NCBI GenBank assembly: GCA_947258385.1
Contig: CAMYII010000075.1
Location: forward strand, 1,960 to 50,382
Direction of reading: 5' to 3'
Origin: Acidiferrobacterales bacterium
Lineage (GTDB): Bacteria > Pseudomonadota > Gammaproteobacteria > Acidiferrobacterales > SZUA-150
DNA length: 48,423 nucleotides
This document shows positions 36,210 through 46,240 of the stretch, one piece after another; the first letter of the stretch is position 1; each line of letters begins with the position of its first letter. The notes below the pieces were generated by a model that made no database searches, was not told the DNA's origin, and saw only the letters and a program-made list of their open reading frames with translations. The position numbers were made by a program, and so were the translations under genes.

Positions 36210-36360
36210 TGCTGGGTCGCGGAGACGCAACGTACGCGGAGAAAACAAAAACACTTTATATTTTGAAGTATTCTCTGCGTCCTCTGCGTCTCGGCGTTCT
36301 TTGCGTTGCTTCCAGGGCGTGAAGGGTTACTGAGCAATTCTGATTTTGAGACAGGTTCTA
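36210..36360 (-). repeat. Dispersed intergenic repeat, copy 3 of 3 (inverted)
   Basis: Read on the minus strand it starts TAGAACCTGTCTCAAAATCA, then has CAACGCAAAGAACGCCGAGA, AATACTTCAAAATATAAAG and TTGCGTCTCCGCGACCCAGC, the same order as the copies at 9145 and 14873. It lies 18 nt upstream of the YbhB-like start, so the promoter of that gene must be inside or beyond it. Confidence 0.8.
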
Positions 36361-36496
36361 GTCAAGCTTCCTGTACCTTCAAATAGAGATACTAGAGTCA
36401 GACTGCCTTTATCCCCGGAAATACTGCGAGCAACATTATATAGAATCTCATGGCCCGGCGTGTCCGGCAGAGAACCTGCAGTATCCTAGACCATCA

Positions 36497-36551
36497 CAAC
36501 GCAGGACGAAACAATGCATAGCAAGCGGAGGGAACTGCCTGCCCTGCGTTG
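36497..36551. other. Inverted repeat downstream of the amber-interrupted gene
   Basis: CAACGCAGG (36497-36505) and CCTGCGTTG (36543-36551) are perfect 9-bp complements with a 37-nt loop, 21 nt past the stop of the minus-strand gene. It could be a 3'-end structure; no T-tract. The rest of 36361-36571 shows no gene. Confidence 0.35.
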
Positions 36552-36571
36552 CGACGGAATAGTTATCGTCT

Positions 36572-37417
36572 CTACTGCGCTTTAACCAGATGGAGCAACA
36601 GATATTCAATATTGTCTTTCAATAATCCGTAGGCCTCGCTGGCGACAGCCCTGCCCCGCTGCTGCTCAAGTTCGCCCAACAGCGCCCGCAGGGTGTCCCG
36701 GGCAATGTTGTCCCGCTGCGCGAGCAGCGCGATGTTCACGGCCTCCAAGCGGGCGTCCAACCCCTGTATGAAGCCGGCGTGTCGGATCCAGTCGAGCTCC
36801 ACGGCCTCGTCTTTTAAGGATATGGGATGGTCGAGGAACTCATCGGGGCTGAAAGGATTATCCAGACTGACCGGCCCGAGGGTCCGCCCGACGACACCGG
36901 GCCCGTATGCCGTCACATCGTCGTAGCCCGGGATTGGCCCCGGCGGCACTTTGCCGGGCGGCAACAGCGGCGGCCGCGCGTAGCCTTCCGCGTAATAATC
37001 GACGATACCGGGCAACGACGCCGTGGCCGTCGCTTCAAAACCCGCAAGCGTCGCACCGGGTACAATGCGCGCCTTTTCCGGTGCGTTCCAGTTGGCCCTG
37101 GCAACGGCACGCAAATTCACCGTGTGCCCGCTACCCTTGGCCTTGACGCTCGGCCTGGCCTAGCCCGGTGGCGCGGCGAGTTCCCGCACCAATCCGTCGG
37201 TCCGCATGATCAGCTGAAAATTCCACACGTTCTGTGCAGCCGCCCGCGAGTTGGAAATCCGGTAACGGTAAACATGAAGATTGCGGTCCTGATCGTTTTG
37301 CACTTCGGCGCTCACCTTGACGTCAACGCGGTTTCGCAGCTCGAGCGCCCGCGCCGGCCCAATCACAGAAAAAATCAACGTAAGCGTTAATACCGCTTGA
37401 ATTCCAACACGAAACAT
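36572..37417 (-). pseudogene. Exported protein of unknown function interrupted by an in-frame TAG
   Basis: From the ATG at 37417 the frame encodes a signal peptide (FRVGIQAVLTLTLIFSVIG, cleavage near ARA-LE) and a beta-rich domain, then meets TAG at 37162-37160 after LVRELAAPPG. The same frame continues open without any shift for another 195 codons (ARPSVKAKGSGHTVNLRAVA onward, with PGATLAGFEATATASLPGIV and a helical C-terminus) to a TAA at 36572. The two halves read as one domain arrangement, so a single base change (for example TGG to TAG) probably created a premature stop. Alternatives are suppression of the amber codon, or a restart at GTG 37120. The family is not recognised. Confidence 0.72.
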
Positions 37418-37841
37418 TATGCCACCCCCTGCCCACGATATTCGTCGACCACTAAGTTCTGACTCATTTCACGGTAACCCAGCATCAATGGATTGCGTAC
37501 ATTGGATACCGTGCTCAGATACTAAGATCAGCATTTTGATCAGGAATTTCGGATATGCCGATACTTCGATCCACCTCAAAAATAAGGGGTATTCGCTGCT
37601 GACTTTTATGCAAGTGATATGCCAATCCCGGTCCCCTGCAAACCAACGCCTGGCCAGCGCCAAGGGTTCAATCCGCTCGACGGTATGGTAAAATCTTGAC
37701 TACGCTTGGCTGAGTAACAATAGTTAATAAGCATTGTAGTACTTCAGCAAAGCACCACAAACGGCCTCGCTGCCGCGGAAGCTGCAGTTTTTAAAGGCAG
37801 ACATGTAATTCAGCGGATGTCAGAGCATTAGTCCCAACGTT
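37418..37841. other. Divergent intergenic region upstream of the RpfC-like kinase
   Basis: About 420 nt, visibly more AT-rich than most of the window, with no recognisable gene. It separates the amber-interrupted gene (minus) from the kinase gene (plus) and contains a sigma-70-like promoter candidate at 37696. Confidence 0.55.
37696..37724 (+). promoter_or_regulatory. Sigma-70-like promoter candidate for the RpfC-like gene
   Basis: TTGACT (5 of 6 to the -35 consensus), then exactly 17 nt, then AATAGT (4 of 6 to the -10 consensus). It would start transcription about 110 nt before the kinase ATG. No strong Shine-Dalgarno sequence precedes that ATG. Confidence 0.35.
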
Positions 37842-40800
37842 ATGCGTGAAGACACCGAAATATACGAAAAACGCGGGGCTCTAAAGCGGTTTCTTGACCG
37901 TTATCGTAATAGGCCGGACAGCGAGCACGAGCAAAATATTGTGCGCGTCGCCATCTCGGGCGCATTGCTTGTCTACCTCGGCCTCTTTAGCATTTTCACA
38001 CAAAGCAATCTGTCCGCCGTAGCTGACGGCATCATAGCGCTAACGTTGCTGTTGCTGCTGTCCGTGGCAGTTTTTCTATGGATTGCTGCATCACCAGGAG
38101 TGTCCGTTGTACGGCGCTGTACGACTATGGTAGCCGACCTCGGTGCGACCTCGTTTCTGATGTACCTTTACGGGGAAACCACGGCACCGTTCTACATACT
38201 TTACTTATGGATCACAACCGGTTACGGCCTGCGCTATGGAAAATCATATCTGTTCCTGGCGACGCTTATCTCTGCTGCAGGATTTACTGTAGTCCTGCAA
38301 ACAAACGGCTACTGGATCGATAATCGCACTACCGGAATAGGATTGTTGACGGGATTGGTGCTGCTTCCGCTTTATATCGCTTCACTACTTCGCAAGACCA
38401 GCAGGGCAAAGGTTGAAGAGAAAACGACTCGCTTTGCCGTGAGCGAGTTTCTAACCAACTTGAACCATAAGACCCACACGGCATTGAACGGAATCACCGC
38501 GATGATCGATCTACTGTTTGGGAAACCGCCTGATGACGAGCCTTATCGAAGACGTGGTGCCGTTTGGCGATTCGTTGACCGTTATCGGAATCGACTGGAC
38601 AGTGAGCATGAACAGGCTCTGATTCGCGTAGCGATAGCCAGTAGTGCCCTTATCTATCTTGGGCTCTACAGCTACTGGCATCACGGCAATATTACTGCTG
38701 CAATAACCGGTATACAATCGCTAACGTTGTTTTTGCTGTTTTCGTCTGTGATTCTATTATGGATCGGAATCTTCCCGGCCGCATCCATGCCGCGACGCCT
38801 GTTAAGCTTAGTTGCAGATCTCGGAACAACCTCTTATATCTTATACCTTTATGGCGAAACTATGGCACCGTTTTACGTGCTCTACCTATGGATCTCGATT
38901 GGGTACGGCATCCGCTATGGTCAGACTTATCTGTTTATAGCAACTTTAGTATCAGTCACAGGCTTCCTCATAGTAGTACAAACCAATGAATATTGGCTGG
39001 CGAATCGGACGACAGGGGTAGGACTGCTGGCGGGATTGCTAGTATTGCCGGTCTATATTGCGTCGTTGCTGCGCAAACTAACTAGAGCAAAGGCCGAAGC
39101 GGAGGACGCCAACCGCGCCAAGAGCCAGTTTCTGGCCAATATGAGCCATGAGATCCGCACGCCGATGAACGGCATCCTGGGCATGGTCGATCTCCTGCTT
39201 GACACCAGCCTTAACGCCAAGCAAAAACACTTCGCCAGAACCATCCACGCCTCCTCCGGTAACCTGCTTGCCTTGATAAATGACATACTCGATATTTCCA
39301 AGATCGAGGCCGGCAAGATCACGATACAACAGGACGACTTCGACCTTTATGCCCTGCTAAACAGCACCGCCGCCATGCTGAGCCATCAGGCACGCGCAAA
39401 GGGACTGCGATTGCAGATGCATATCGATCCCCAAACGCCCTATCTGATTCAAGGCGACGACTTGCATCTGCGTCAGATTCTGATCAATCTGATCGGTAAC
39501 GCCATCAAGTTCACGGAACACGGCCGCGTGGATGTCAGGGTCAGGTGTCTGCATGAGAACCAAGACTCTGCCGTTATCCTCTTCGCCGTCTGTGATACGG
39601 GCATCGGCATACCGGAAGAAGCCCAGGAAAAGATCTTTGAAACCTTCACCCAGGCCGATGCCGAGATTACCCGTAAATACGGCGGGACCGGCTTGGGTAC
39701 GGCCATTTCCAAACAGCTTGTCGAGCTCATGGGCGGCAGGATCTGGGTCGAGAGCGACGTGCGTATCGGGTCGACCTTCTCATTCACCTTGCCGTTCAGC
39801 AAGCAACCGCTGGAAGCCGGCGAAACACAGGGACTGCAGGGCCAGGTCTTGCTCATCAGCAGGGACCCGGAGCTGGTATCGGCCTTGCGAACGTGGTTGA
39901 CAGGTTGGGGTCTGCAGATGAAGGCGCAGCAGGACGCTCTGCCTGCCTCCAGGATGCGTGACCGCCAGCAGCCAGGCGCGGCTTACCCGCGTTACCATAC
40001 TGTCGTCGTCGACGAACACTGCCTGTCGAACTCCGCCATGTTCGCGCACAATTTCGCCTCGAACGCGGGGACCCCGCAGCAGGGGTTGATCCTGATACGC
40101 CGCGGCATGGAGCCGCCCACCCAGGCGCTGCTACAGGCGGGCTACTCGTCGGTATTGGCGCTGCCGCTGCAGAAGTCACTGGTGTTCAATGCCTTGCATG
40201 CCGCCCACGCCGAGGTCCGGAAAGATAAGCGTATTGTCTCGTTGTCGAGCCGCAAAAAGCCGGCATCGAAACCTGCGCGGCGGCTCAATATCCTGGTAGC
40301 GGAAGACACCCCGGTCAACCGCGAAGTCGTCCGCGCGATCCTGGAGAAGGCCGGTCACAAGGTGACACTGGTCACGGACGGTGAACAAGCGCTGGACAAA
40401 CTCGAAGAGAACGTATACGACCTGGCGATCGTCGATTTGCATATGCCGGGCAAAAGCGGTATCGACGTCATCAAGCTCTATGGATTCATCAGGCCGGACG
40501 GCCCCAGAATGCCGTTCCTCGTTCTGACGGCCGATGTCTCCGCCGACATCCGCGCGGCCTCGGCGGAGGCCGGGGCGCAGGCCTATTTGACCAAACCGAT
40601 TGAACCTCAGCGCCTGCTCGGCACCATCGAGCAACTGCTCGCATCCGCCGAGACCCAGTGGCCGGACTCCGGGGAAGAGCAGGCACCATCAACGGCACCG
40701 CTGCCAGCTTTCGCCGTTAGCGATGAAGACCTTTTGTCGCGGGAGATCCTCAAGGAGCTCTCCGTTCTCGGCCCCGACTCGAGCTTCCTGGCCCGACTCA

Positions 40801-41093
40801 TCCGCAGCTTCCTGCGCGACGCCGCGATTAAATTACACAGCATGCAGCAATCGCTGGATGAATGCCGTATCGAGGATTTTCAGGGCCAGGCGCATGCGCT
40901 CAAGGGCAACGCCTCCGACATCGGCGCCAGGGCCGTGGCCGAGGCCTGCGGAAGAATCCAGCGCGCCAGCATTGCCGAGCTTGCCACCGAAATAGGCAGG
41001 CGCGAGTTGGAGCAGGTACGGGTCCTATTGAAACGGACCCGCCCCGCCCTGCTCGGTTACGCCCGCAAACTTGCCGACCGTTCGGTGCGTTGA
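37842..41093 (+). CDS. rpfC: RpfC-like hybrid sensor histidine kinase with duplicated membrane sensor
   Basis: 1083 residues. In order: sensor copy 1 (residues 8-190, opening [19 protein letters not shown], typical of RpfC, then about five TM helices); a degenerate HisKA start with [12 protein letters not shown] (His209); sensor copy 2 (235-417); a full HisKA with [11 protein letters not shown] (His436); HATPase (N553 in [23 protein letters not shown]); a degenerate receiver-like stretch (about 668-790); a receiver (Asp865 in VDLHMPG, Lys918); and an HPt domain (His1018 in [13 protein letters not shown]). Copies 1 and 2 align without gaps at an offset of 227 residues. RpfC senses DSF fatty acids at the inner membrane and signals by phosphorelay. 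It converges with the rpfF-like gene (23 nt between stops). The sensor part is more AT-rich than the kinase part. Confidence 0.93.
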   Translation: MREDTEIYEKRGALKRFLDRYRNRPDSEHEQNIVRVAISGALLVYLGLFSIFTQSNLSAVADGIIALTLLLLLSVAVFLWIAASPGVSVVRRCTTMVADLGATSFLMYLYGETTAPFYILYLWITTGYGLRYGKSYLFLATLISAAGFTVVLQTNGYWIDNRTTGIGLLTGLVLLPLYIASLLRKTSRAKVEEKTTRFAVSEFLTNLNHKTHTALNGITAMIDLLFGKPPDDEPYRRRGAVWRFVDRYRNRLDSEHEQALIRVAIASSALIYLGLYSYWHHGNITAAITGIQSLTLFLLFSSVILLWIGIFPAASMPRRLLSLVADLGTTSYILYLYGETMAPFYVLYLWISIGYGIRYGQTYLFIATLVSVTGFLIVVQTNEYWLANRTTGVGLLAGLLVLPVYIASLLRKLTRAKAEAEDANRAKSQFLANMSHEIRTPMNGILGMVDLLLDTSLNAKQKHFARTIHASSGNLLALINDILDISKIEAGKITIQQDDFDLYALLNSTAAMLSHQARAKGLRLQMHIDPQTPYLIQGDDLHLRQILINLIGNAIKFTEHGRVDVRVRCLHENQDSAVILFAVCDTGIGIPEEAQEKIFETFTQADAEITRKYGGTGLGTAISKQLVELMGGRIWVESDVRIGSTFSFTLPFSKQPLEAGETQGLQGQVLLISRDPELVSALRTWLTGWGLQMKAQQDALPASRMRDRQQPGAAYPRYHTVVVDEHCLSNSAMFAHNFASNAGTPQQGLILIRRGMEPPTQALLQAGYSSVLALPLQKSLVFNALHAAHAEVRKDKRIVSLSSRKKPASKPARRLNILVAEDTPVNREVVRAILEKAGHKVTLVTDGEQALDKLEENVYDLAIVDLHMPGKSGIDVIKLYGFIRPDGPRMPFLVLTADVSADIRAASAEAGAQAYLTKPIEPQRLLGTIEQLLASAETQWPDSGEEQAPSTAPLPAFAVSDEDLLSREILKELSVLGPDSSFLARLIRSFLRDAAIKLHSMQQSLDECRIEDFQGQAHALKGNASDIGARAVAEACGRIQRASIAELATEIGRRELEQVRVLLKRTRPALLGYARKLADRSVR

Positions 41094-41116
41094 CCCGCAG
41101 CCAGTTATTCCCTGTC

Positions 41117-42028
41117 TCAAACCGCGTGGACCAATGGCACTGCCGGGGCCGGGGACTGCATGCCTCTGCGGTTCTGGGCGCGCACCAGGCGCTGCATGGT
41201 CTTGAGCTCACGCTCGGTCAGTTGCAGCGCGGAATCCACCCACAGTTCCGTGATATCCAGCAGCTCTTCGTACGGCACCCGGTTGTATTTCGTGCGTGTA
41301 TGGCGTATCAGGGCGCGTGAATGGGGGCGGCGGTCCGATTCATGAATATAGTCTTTTAGCTTTTCCCTGCCCTTGCCGGGCTCCGCCAAATAATCGACGA
41401 CGCCCATTTCATATAACTCTTCCGCCGGGTAAAGCTTGCCGCTCAAAATCAGGCGTTCGGCCAGCGCGGGATTTATCCGCTGGGACAGAAAGCTGTACGC
41501 GCCCATCCCGGGGAAGAGGTTGAACAACACCTCCGGGAAACCCATCTGTGTCCCGCGCTCCGCGATGACAACGTTGCAGGCGAGCGCCGCTTCAAAACCA
41601 CCACCCTGGGCGTTACCCTGCACCAGCGCAATGGTCGTCAATGGCAAGTCCAGGCTCGTCGACGCCTGGTGAGCCACATGGATACAGCCGGTTGCGTAAT
41701 TAAGCAATCCACCGCGATCCCGCGCCCTTATCATTTCGGCGAACAGACCCAGGTCGCCGCCAAGGTTGTATATTCCGGGGATCCCCGAGGCGACTACCGT
41801 ATATCGCGTTCTTGAATAACCGTGTTGATCCAACTCGCTGCGAACGTTCTTTGCTACTACGTCATGGAAGGCACGGATGTCTTCAAGAAGCGTCGGCGTA
41901 TAGCACGGCCTCGGCTCAGGTGTCATGTAAAGAAACGCGGCGCCAAGATGTTCATCAAAGTGCACGCGCGCATGCCGGTATTCATGGTCGCAATACATCG
42001 AGCTTTTGGTATGTGTGGCTGGACTCAT
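41117..42028 (-). CDS. rpfF: RpfF-like DSF synthase (crotonase family)
   Basis: 303 residues. The crotonase fold with RpfF-specific features: SGIPGIYNLGGDLGLFAEMI, ALVQGNAQGGGFEAALACNV, MGFPEVLFNLFPGMGAYSFL and LWVDSALQLTERELKTMQRL. Glu146 and Glu166 are spaced 20 apart, as are the catalytic Glu141 and Glu161 of Xanthomonas RpfF, which hydrolyse 3-hydroxyacyl-ACP and dehydrate it to the cis-2-enoic DSF signal. The ATG at 42028 has AGAGGAG 6 nt upstream. It is convergent with rpfC, the usual partnership. Regulation in Xanthomonas includes RpfF sequestration by the RpfC receiver. Confidence 0.94.
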   Translation of the reverse strand: MSPATHTKSSMYCDHEYRHARVHFDEHLGAAFLYMTPEPRPCYTPTLLEDIRAFHDVVAKNVRSELDQHGYSRTRYTVVASGIPGIYNLGGDLGLFAEMIRARDRGGLLNYATGCIHVAHQASTSLDLPLTTIALVQGNAQGGGFEAALACNVVIAERGTQMGFPEVLFNLFPGMGAYSFLSQRINPALAERLILSGKLYPAEELYEMGVVDYLAEPGKGREKLKDYIHESDRRPHSRALIRHTRTKYNRVPYEELLDITELWVDSALQLTERELKTMQRLVRAQNRRGMQSPAPAVPLVHAV

Positions 42029-42200
42029 AGCTAACTCCTCTTTAAGGTTTCAAAAATTAGACGGTCAATCCGTTACTTCCGCGTCTTTCTGCCTTAACCC
42101 GCTCAGACCCATGCGGTTAACCCCCTGATTCGCCGCCGTCCGTGCTCGCCTGTGCCTCGGCCTTGGCCATTTAATAAACCGGTCTTTAGAACAAAAACTT

Positions 42201-42403
42201 AGGGAACCCTGATAAACTCAGGGCTTCCTGCGGTCCAGGGACGGACCGTCATTTTTCAAACACGCAGGTGTTTGAAAAATGGAGCAAGGCGCGCACCCGC
42301 GCCACACCGAAACGATTCTAGAGTAGCGGTACACGGATGTACCGCCTGCGGAGCTAAGGATGCAATAAGGCCATGAATGGACTTTTTCATTCAGAGGTTC
42401 CCT
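42201..42403. mobile_element. MITE-like element, 203 bp, overlapping the receiver gene's 3' end
   Basis: Terminal inverted repeats: left AGGGAACCCTGATAAA, right (reverse complement) AGGGAACCTCTGAATGA, matching with a 1-nt gap. Inside are a palindrome around CATTTTTCAAACAC/GTGTTTGAAAAATG (42250-42281), the core GAGTAGCGGTACACGGATGT, and no coding capacity. A partial relative lies at 25246-25342 and a shortened one at 20584-20646. The right terminus supplies the last codons and stop of the gene at 42387. Confidence 0.75.
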
Positions 42404-42869
42404 TGGATGCAATAACAAGATGGTATTCCAATACCGGTATCAAGCGGTCGGCTTGCAGTGGCTTACGCAACCAGTCGGTCGCCCCTGCCGCGTAGCACTC
42501 CCGTTTTGAATAATTCGCGGGAGACGATGCCACAATTAGATTAACGTTCGCGGTCTCTCCTGCCAGATACCAGAGATAACGCAGCAGTTGCGTCACCTGC
42601 AAACCGCTCACGTCCGGAAGGTCGCTGTCCAGAACCGCGATCGGCCATCCCCGAGATTCAATGAGCTCAACCGCCCGCTCGCCGCTGCGCAGCGGGCACA
42701 CCTCAAAGCGATGCCTCTCGAGCACGCGAGTCAATCTCGTGCGCTCGCGGTCATCGGCCCAGGCAAGCACGACGCCACGACCAACCTGCGTGCCCGGGGC
42801 GGGATAGAGCCTGACTAGCTGTGTCGCCATCTTTGTCTTGTTTCGATTGTCCTGGTTGCTAATCACCAT
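42387..42869 (-). CDS. Receiver-domain-only response regulator
   Basis: 160 residues. After about 30 residues a CheY-like domain follows: GVVLAWADDRERTRLTRVLE, phosphoacceptor region IAVLDSDLPDVSGL, and a Lys in ATDWLRKPLQADRLI. No output domain follows, so it would act by protein contact or in a phosphorelay. The ATG at 42869 (AAGAG upstream) is used; an ATG at 42830 is possible. The last six codons (SKGTSE) and the TGA come largely from the inserted repeat, so the original C-terminus may have been different. It lies next to rpfF/rpfC and is a candidate partner of that kinase's HPt domain (inference). Confidence 0.8.
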   Translation of the reverse strand: MVISNQDNRNKTKMATQLVRLYPAPGTQVGRGVVLAWADDRERTRLTRVLERHRFEVCPLRSGERAVELIESRGWPIAVLDSDLPDVSGLQVTQLLRYLWYLAGETANVNLIVASSPANYSKRECYAAGATDWLRKPLQADRLIPVLEYHLVIASKGTSE

Positions 42870-43677
42870 CTCTTATCAGAGCGAATTTATTGCGGCATCA
42901 GTCTGGTAAATTGTTTCGAGGCAGCGAGGCGTCATCCCGCCTGCTGCACGTGGAGAACTTGATAAACGATACCCGATGGAACCGATGCCGGCACGGATCG
43001 TTGTCGCGTGCCCGAAGGTTATACAACCGGGATGGGAATCTGGGTAAACGAGATGTCCTGCCTTGCTGGCAGTTCGTTAGGAACAGTGGCATCGTTTCAT
43101 CCTTGCATGGGGCGGATCCGTCAAAGCGATCAGTGCATACGAGGCAGTCACTTCAGTGCCTGTCTTTATAGTAAGACAGATTACCGCTTCTGCCTACTAC
43201 CCTGAATTAAGCGCCTTCATTCAATGACTTTCAACTGACACTCAAAAGTCGGAAAGTTGATATGTTTAAACTACGCGGCTTTCACCAGGTATTGTCTGAT
43301 CCGCATGGCTTCACAGGCGACAGACGGCCTACTCACACCGACAACTGCAGATCACGCTCGTGCACCGGCCGAACCTGAAAATTTACTAAATTTAACAAAG
43401 CCGCGCGGCCGAGCCACGGTCTCAACCCCGAGCGCGGACCATCATACTCGGGCACAGCGAGGGGATGCGGAAAAGCGGCCTGTATTTAGCCGGGGGCATG
43501 GCAGCAGCCAGCAATAAGGCCAACGGGCAAAAGTTGATCAGTGGAAAAGCGCTTGAGGAATTGAACGGTGATCAGTGCTGCTAAATCAATGTGGCCACCG
43601 ATCCGCGAACCGCGGTGGCGGATCGGCGCAAACTCCGAAATCGCCGAAACCAGCGCCGACGAGGTCCTGAACAACGA
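42870..43677. other. Long intergenic region with little coding signal
   Basis: About 800 nt, mixed composition and relatively AT-rich for the window. It holds a 7-bp hairpin, CTGTCTT/AAGACAG, at 43160-43179 (loop TATAGT, no T-tract) and one short frame described separately. Several longer open frames lack ribosome-binding sites. It must contain the receiver gene promoter near its left end. Confidence 0.5.
43465..43584 (+). CDS. Possible small peptide gene, 39 aa
   Basis: Starts [20 protein letters not shown] and ends [19 protein letters not shown] directly abuts the ATG (too close for an ideal site); an internal ATG at 43498 after GGGGGC would give 28 residues. The amphipathic middle and paired terminal cysteines are peptide-like, but there is no modification or export gene nearby. 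It could equally be chance. Confidence 0.2.
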   Translation: MRKSGLYLAGGMAAASNKANGQKLISGKALEELNGDQCC

Positions 43678-45924
43678 TCAGGCCATCGCCGTGCCATTGA
43701 CAACGGCGAGGTATTCGGGGCGAACCGGCAAACGGCGGACGCGCTTGCCCGTGGCCGCAAAAATCGCGTTGGTGAGCGCCGGCGCAATGGGGGGTGTCCC
43801 CGGCTCGCCGACCCCCATCGGCGGTGCGTCGCTGCGGACTATGTGGACCTCGATGGCGGGCATCTCGTTCATGCGCAACACCGGGTAATCATGGAAATTG
43901 CTCTCGCGCACTTGGCCCTGCTCGATCGTGATTTCGCCTTTGAGCGCGGCGGTCAGCCCGAAGACAATCGCGCCTTCCATCTGCGCCTCCACCGTGTCGG
44001 GATTGATGACCGCACCGCAATCAACGACACAAACCACGCGATGCACCCTGACTGCGCCATCGTGACCCACCGATACCTCTGCCACTTGAGCGACATAGCT
44101 TCCGTAAGAAGCGTGAACGGCAATGCCGCGATAGACACCATCGGGCGCCGGCTGTTCCCAGCCCGATTTGCGCGCCGCCAGGTCCAGTACCGCCAGATGT
44201 CTCGGCGCATTTCTCAACAACTCGCGACGATACACATAGGGGTCTTCACCCGCGACGACCGCAAGCTCATCGATAAAACTTTCCACGACGAATGCATTGT
44301 GCGAGTTGCCGACCGAGCGCCAAAAACCCACCGGCACCCCGGGATCGTGCTCGACATAATCAACACGCATGTTATCCACGGCGTAGGGCACGTTTTGCGC
44401 GCCTTCCACCGCGGTGCGATCGACGCTGAGCCCGGCGACCGAACTCGCGAGGCTGGAGGCGCCGTTTTTCAGGAAATGCGGCAACCACTGTGGCATGATC
44501 GCGGGGGCAAATTCGGAAATCACACGCGAAAGAATGGACGGTCCGACGATTCGATGCGTCCAGACCAGAGGCCGCCCGCTGTCGTCCAGCCCGGCCTGTA
44601 ACACATGCAGCGTCGCCGGACGATAATAGTCGTGCTGCATGTCTTCTTCACGCGACCAGATGAGCTTGACCGGCGCCCCGGCGGCAACGGATAACTGCAC
44701 CGCCTCGGCCACGAAATCCTGTTCGCTGCGCCTGCCGAAGCCGCCTCCAAGAAAAGTGGTGTGCACCTTGATAGACCTGTGGGGGAGACCGGTGATCCGG
44801 GCCGCCACCTCGTGCGCGCCCGACTGCCCCTGGGTTGGCACCCACAGTTCGCAGCTCTCGGGCCACACATCGGCCGTGCAGTTCATGGGCTCCATGGTGG
44901 CATGGGCCAGATACGGCAACTCGTACTCGCAGCGAAGCCGGGTTGCGGCCTGGGCCAGGACGCGTTGCGGTTTGCCCTCTACTCTGGCTTCTTTACCTTT
45001 TTGCTCCGCGAGCTGCCGATAGCGCTCGCGTATGACGGCGCTTGAAAGTTCAGCATGCTCTCCAGCATCCCATTCCACTTCCAAGGCATCCAGCCCCTGT
45101 CTCGCCTGCCAGTAGCTTTCGGCGACCACCGCAATGGCGCCCTCAAGCGGCACCACCAGACGCACGCCCGGCAACGTCATTGCTTTATTGGCATCGAAGC
45201 GCTCGAGGCGCCCGCCAAACACCGGCGCATGCGCGATGGTCGCGGTCAGCATGCCCGGCAGCCGCACATCCATACCAAATACCGCGCGACCATTCACTTT
45301 TCGCGGGGTATCCACACGCGCCGCGCGCGTACCAATGACACGAAACTCACTGGCCGGTTTCAGCGCGACCGCTTCAGGCACAGGCATCTGCGCCGCCGGC
45401 GCCGCCAGCGAGCCGTAGGTCCGGCTGCGACCATCCGCGCTGTTAACCACAAGCCCGTTCTCGGCCCGGCAGGCACTCGGCGGCACCCCCCAGTCTTTCG
45501 CCGCGGCCGCGACCAACATCTGTCGCGCGGCCGCGCCGGCCTGGCGTAACGGAATCCAGGATGTCCTGATACTGGTGCTGCCGCCGGTCCCTTGCACACG
45601 CAGTTCCGGGTTAAGGTATGTCCTGTCCGCGGGCGCGAACTCCGTTTTGATCCTGATCAGATCCACTTCGAGTTCTTCGGCCACCAGCATCGGCAAGGCC
45701 GTAGCGACTCCTTGACCCATTTCCGATTTGTCAACAATGACCGTGACGCTGTCATCGGCGCCGACGCGGATCCATGCATTCGGCACAAACGTGTTGGTCC
45801 GGGTCTGCTCAGGACGTGGGGCGTCCGCACCCGAGGCGGGTAGATATAAGCCGAGCAGAAAACCGCCCCCGGCTGCGGCCGAGGCCTTGAGAAAGGTACG
45901 TCTTCCTTGGTCCGTGGCTGCCAT
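43678..45924 (-). CDS. Molybdopterin-binding oxidoreductase large subunit (IorB / aldehyde oxidase type), orphan
   Basis: 748 residues. The N-terminus [20 protein letters not shown] is a Tat signal (RRTFLK), so a periplasmic location is likely. Molybdopterin-binding family motifs are [53 protein letters not shown] and [19 protein letters not shown], with the catalytic-type Glu707. The family includes isoquinoline 1-oxidoreductase beta and membrane-bound aldehyde dehydrogenases that hydroxylate heterocycles or oxidise aldehydes. They normally need a small 2Fe-2S subunit encoded next door; none is present on either side. The ATG at 45924 is chosen because it starts just before the Tat motif; a GTG at 45963 is possible. 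Confidence 0.9.
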   Translation of the reverse strand: MAATDQGRRTFLKASAAAGGGFLLGLYLPASGADAPRPEQTRTNTFVPNAWIRVGADDSVTVIVDKSEMGQGVATALPMLVAEELEVDLIRIKTEFAPADRTYLNPELRVQGTGGSTSIRTSWIPLRQAGAAARQMLVAAAAKDWGVPPSACRAENGLVVNSADGRSRTYGSLAAPAAQMPVPEAVALKPASEFRVIGTRAARVDTPRKVNGRAVFGMDVRLPGMLTATIAHAPVFGGRLERFDANKAMTLPGVRLVVPLEGAIAVVAESYWQARQGLDALEVEWDAGEHAELSSAVIRERYRQLAEQKGKEARVEGKPQRVLAQAATRLRCEYELPYLAHATMEPMNCTADVWPESCELWVPTQGQSGAHEVAARITGLPHRSIKVHTTFLGGGFGRRSEQDFVAEAVQLSVAAGAPVKLIWSREEDMQHDYYRPATLHVLQAGLDDSGRPLVWTHRIVGPSILSRVISEFAPAIMPQWLPHFLKNGASSLASSVAGLSVDRTAVEGAQNVPYAVDNMRVDYVEHDPGVPVGFWRSVGNSHNAFVVESFIDELAVVAGEDPYVYRRELLRNAPRHLAVLDLAARKSGWEQPAPDGVYRGIAVHASYGSYVAQVAEVSVGHDGAVRVHRVVCVVDCGAVINPDTVEAQMEGAIVFGLTAALKGEITIEQGQVRESNFHDYPVLRMNEMPAIEVHIVRSDAPPMGVGEPGTPPIAPALTNAIFAATGKRVRRLPVRPEYLAVVNGTAMA

Positions 45925-46240
45925 TTTTTTGATTCCCCTTCCACGCCCGGCCCGGTCAGCCACTGGCTGAATCCGAGGCCATCCTCAGGATCGTTAATCA
46001 TAAACCATCGTTACTCTTTCACGAGATCGGCATTAACGTCAACGGTTCGTGTGGGCGGACTTCATCTTGACAGAACAACGCGTCCACCGGACGGCGCCGC
46101 GCGACGGCTTCAGGAGCCGGAAATGACCGCCTGTCCCGCCGGCAGAGCGCACCGGAAACATTCTAAAGTTCATCGAACTTACTTTAAGGAGCGCAAAAGC
46201 TATAGTACAGTGCTATTGGATCAGCACACCCAGAGCTCTC
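45925..46240. other. Divergent intergenic region upstream of the molybdopterin enzyme and GGDEF-EAL genes
   Basis: 316 nt between divergent starts, expected to hold both promoters. Apart from a short palindrome at 46166-46180, no repeat or gene is evident. Confidence 0.5.
46166..46180. promoter_or_regulatory. Short palindrome, possible operator
   Basis: AAGTTCATCGAACTT: perfect 6-bp half-sites separated by 3 nt, about 60 nt before the GGDEF-EAL start, followed by AT-rich TATAGT (46201 region) that could be a -10 element. No regulator can be named. Confidence 0.3.

Noticed and set aside
41094-41116. Intrinsic terminator between rpfC and rpfF
   Set aside because: Only 23 nt separate the stops and no hairpin plus T-tract is present.
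43160-43179. LexA-like CTGT...ACAG box
   Set aside because: The half-sites are separated by 12 nt instead of 8, so it does not fit the SOS box; treated as a plain hairpin.
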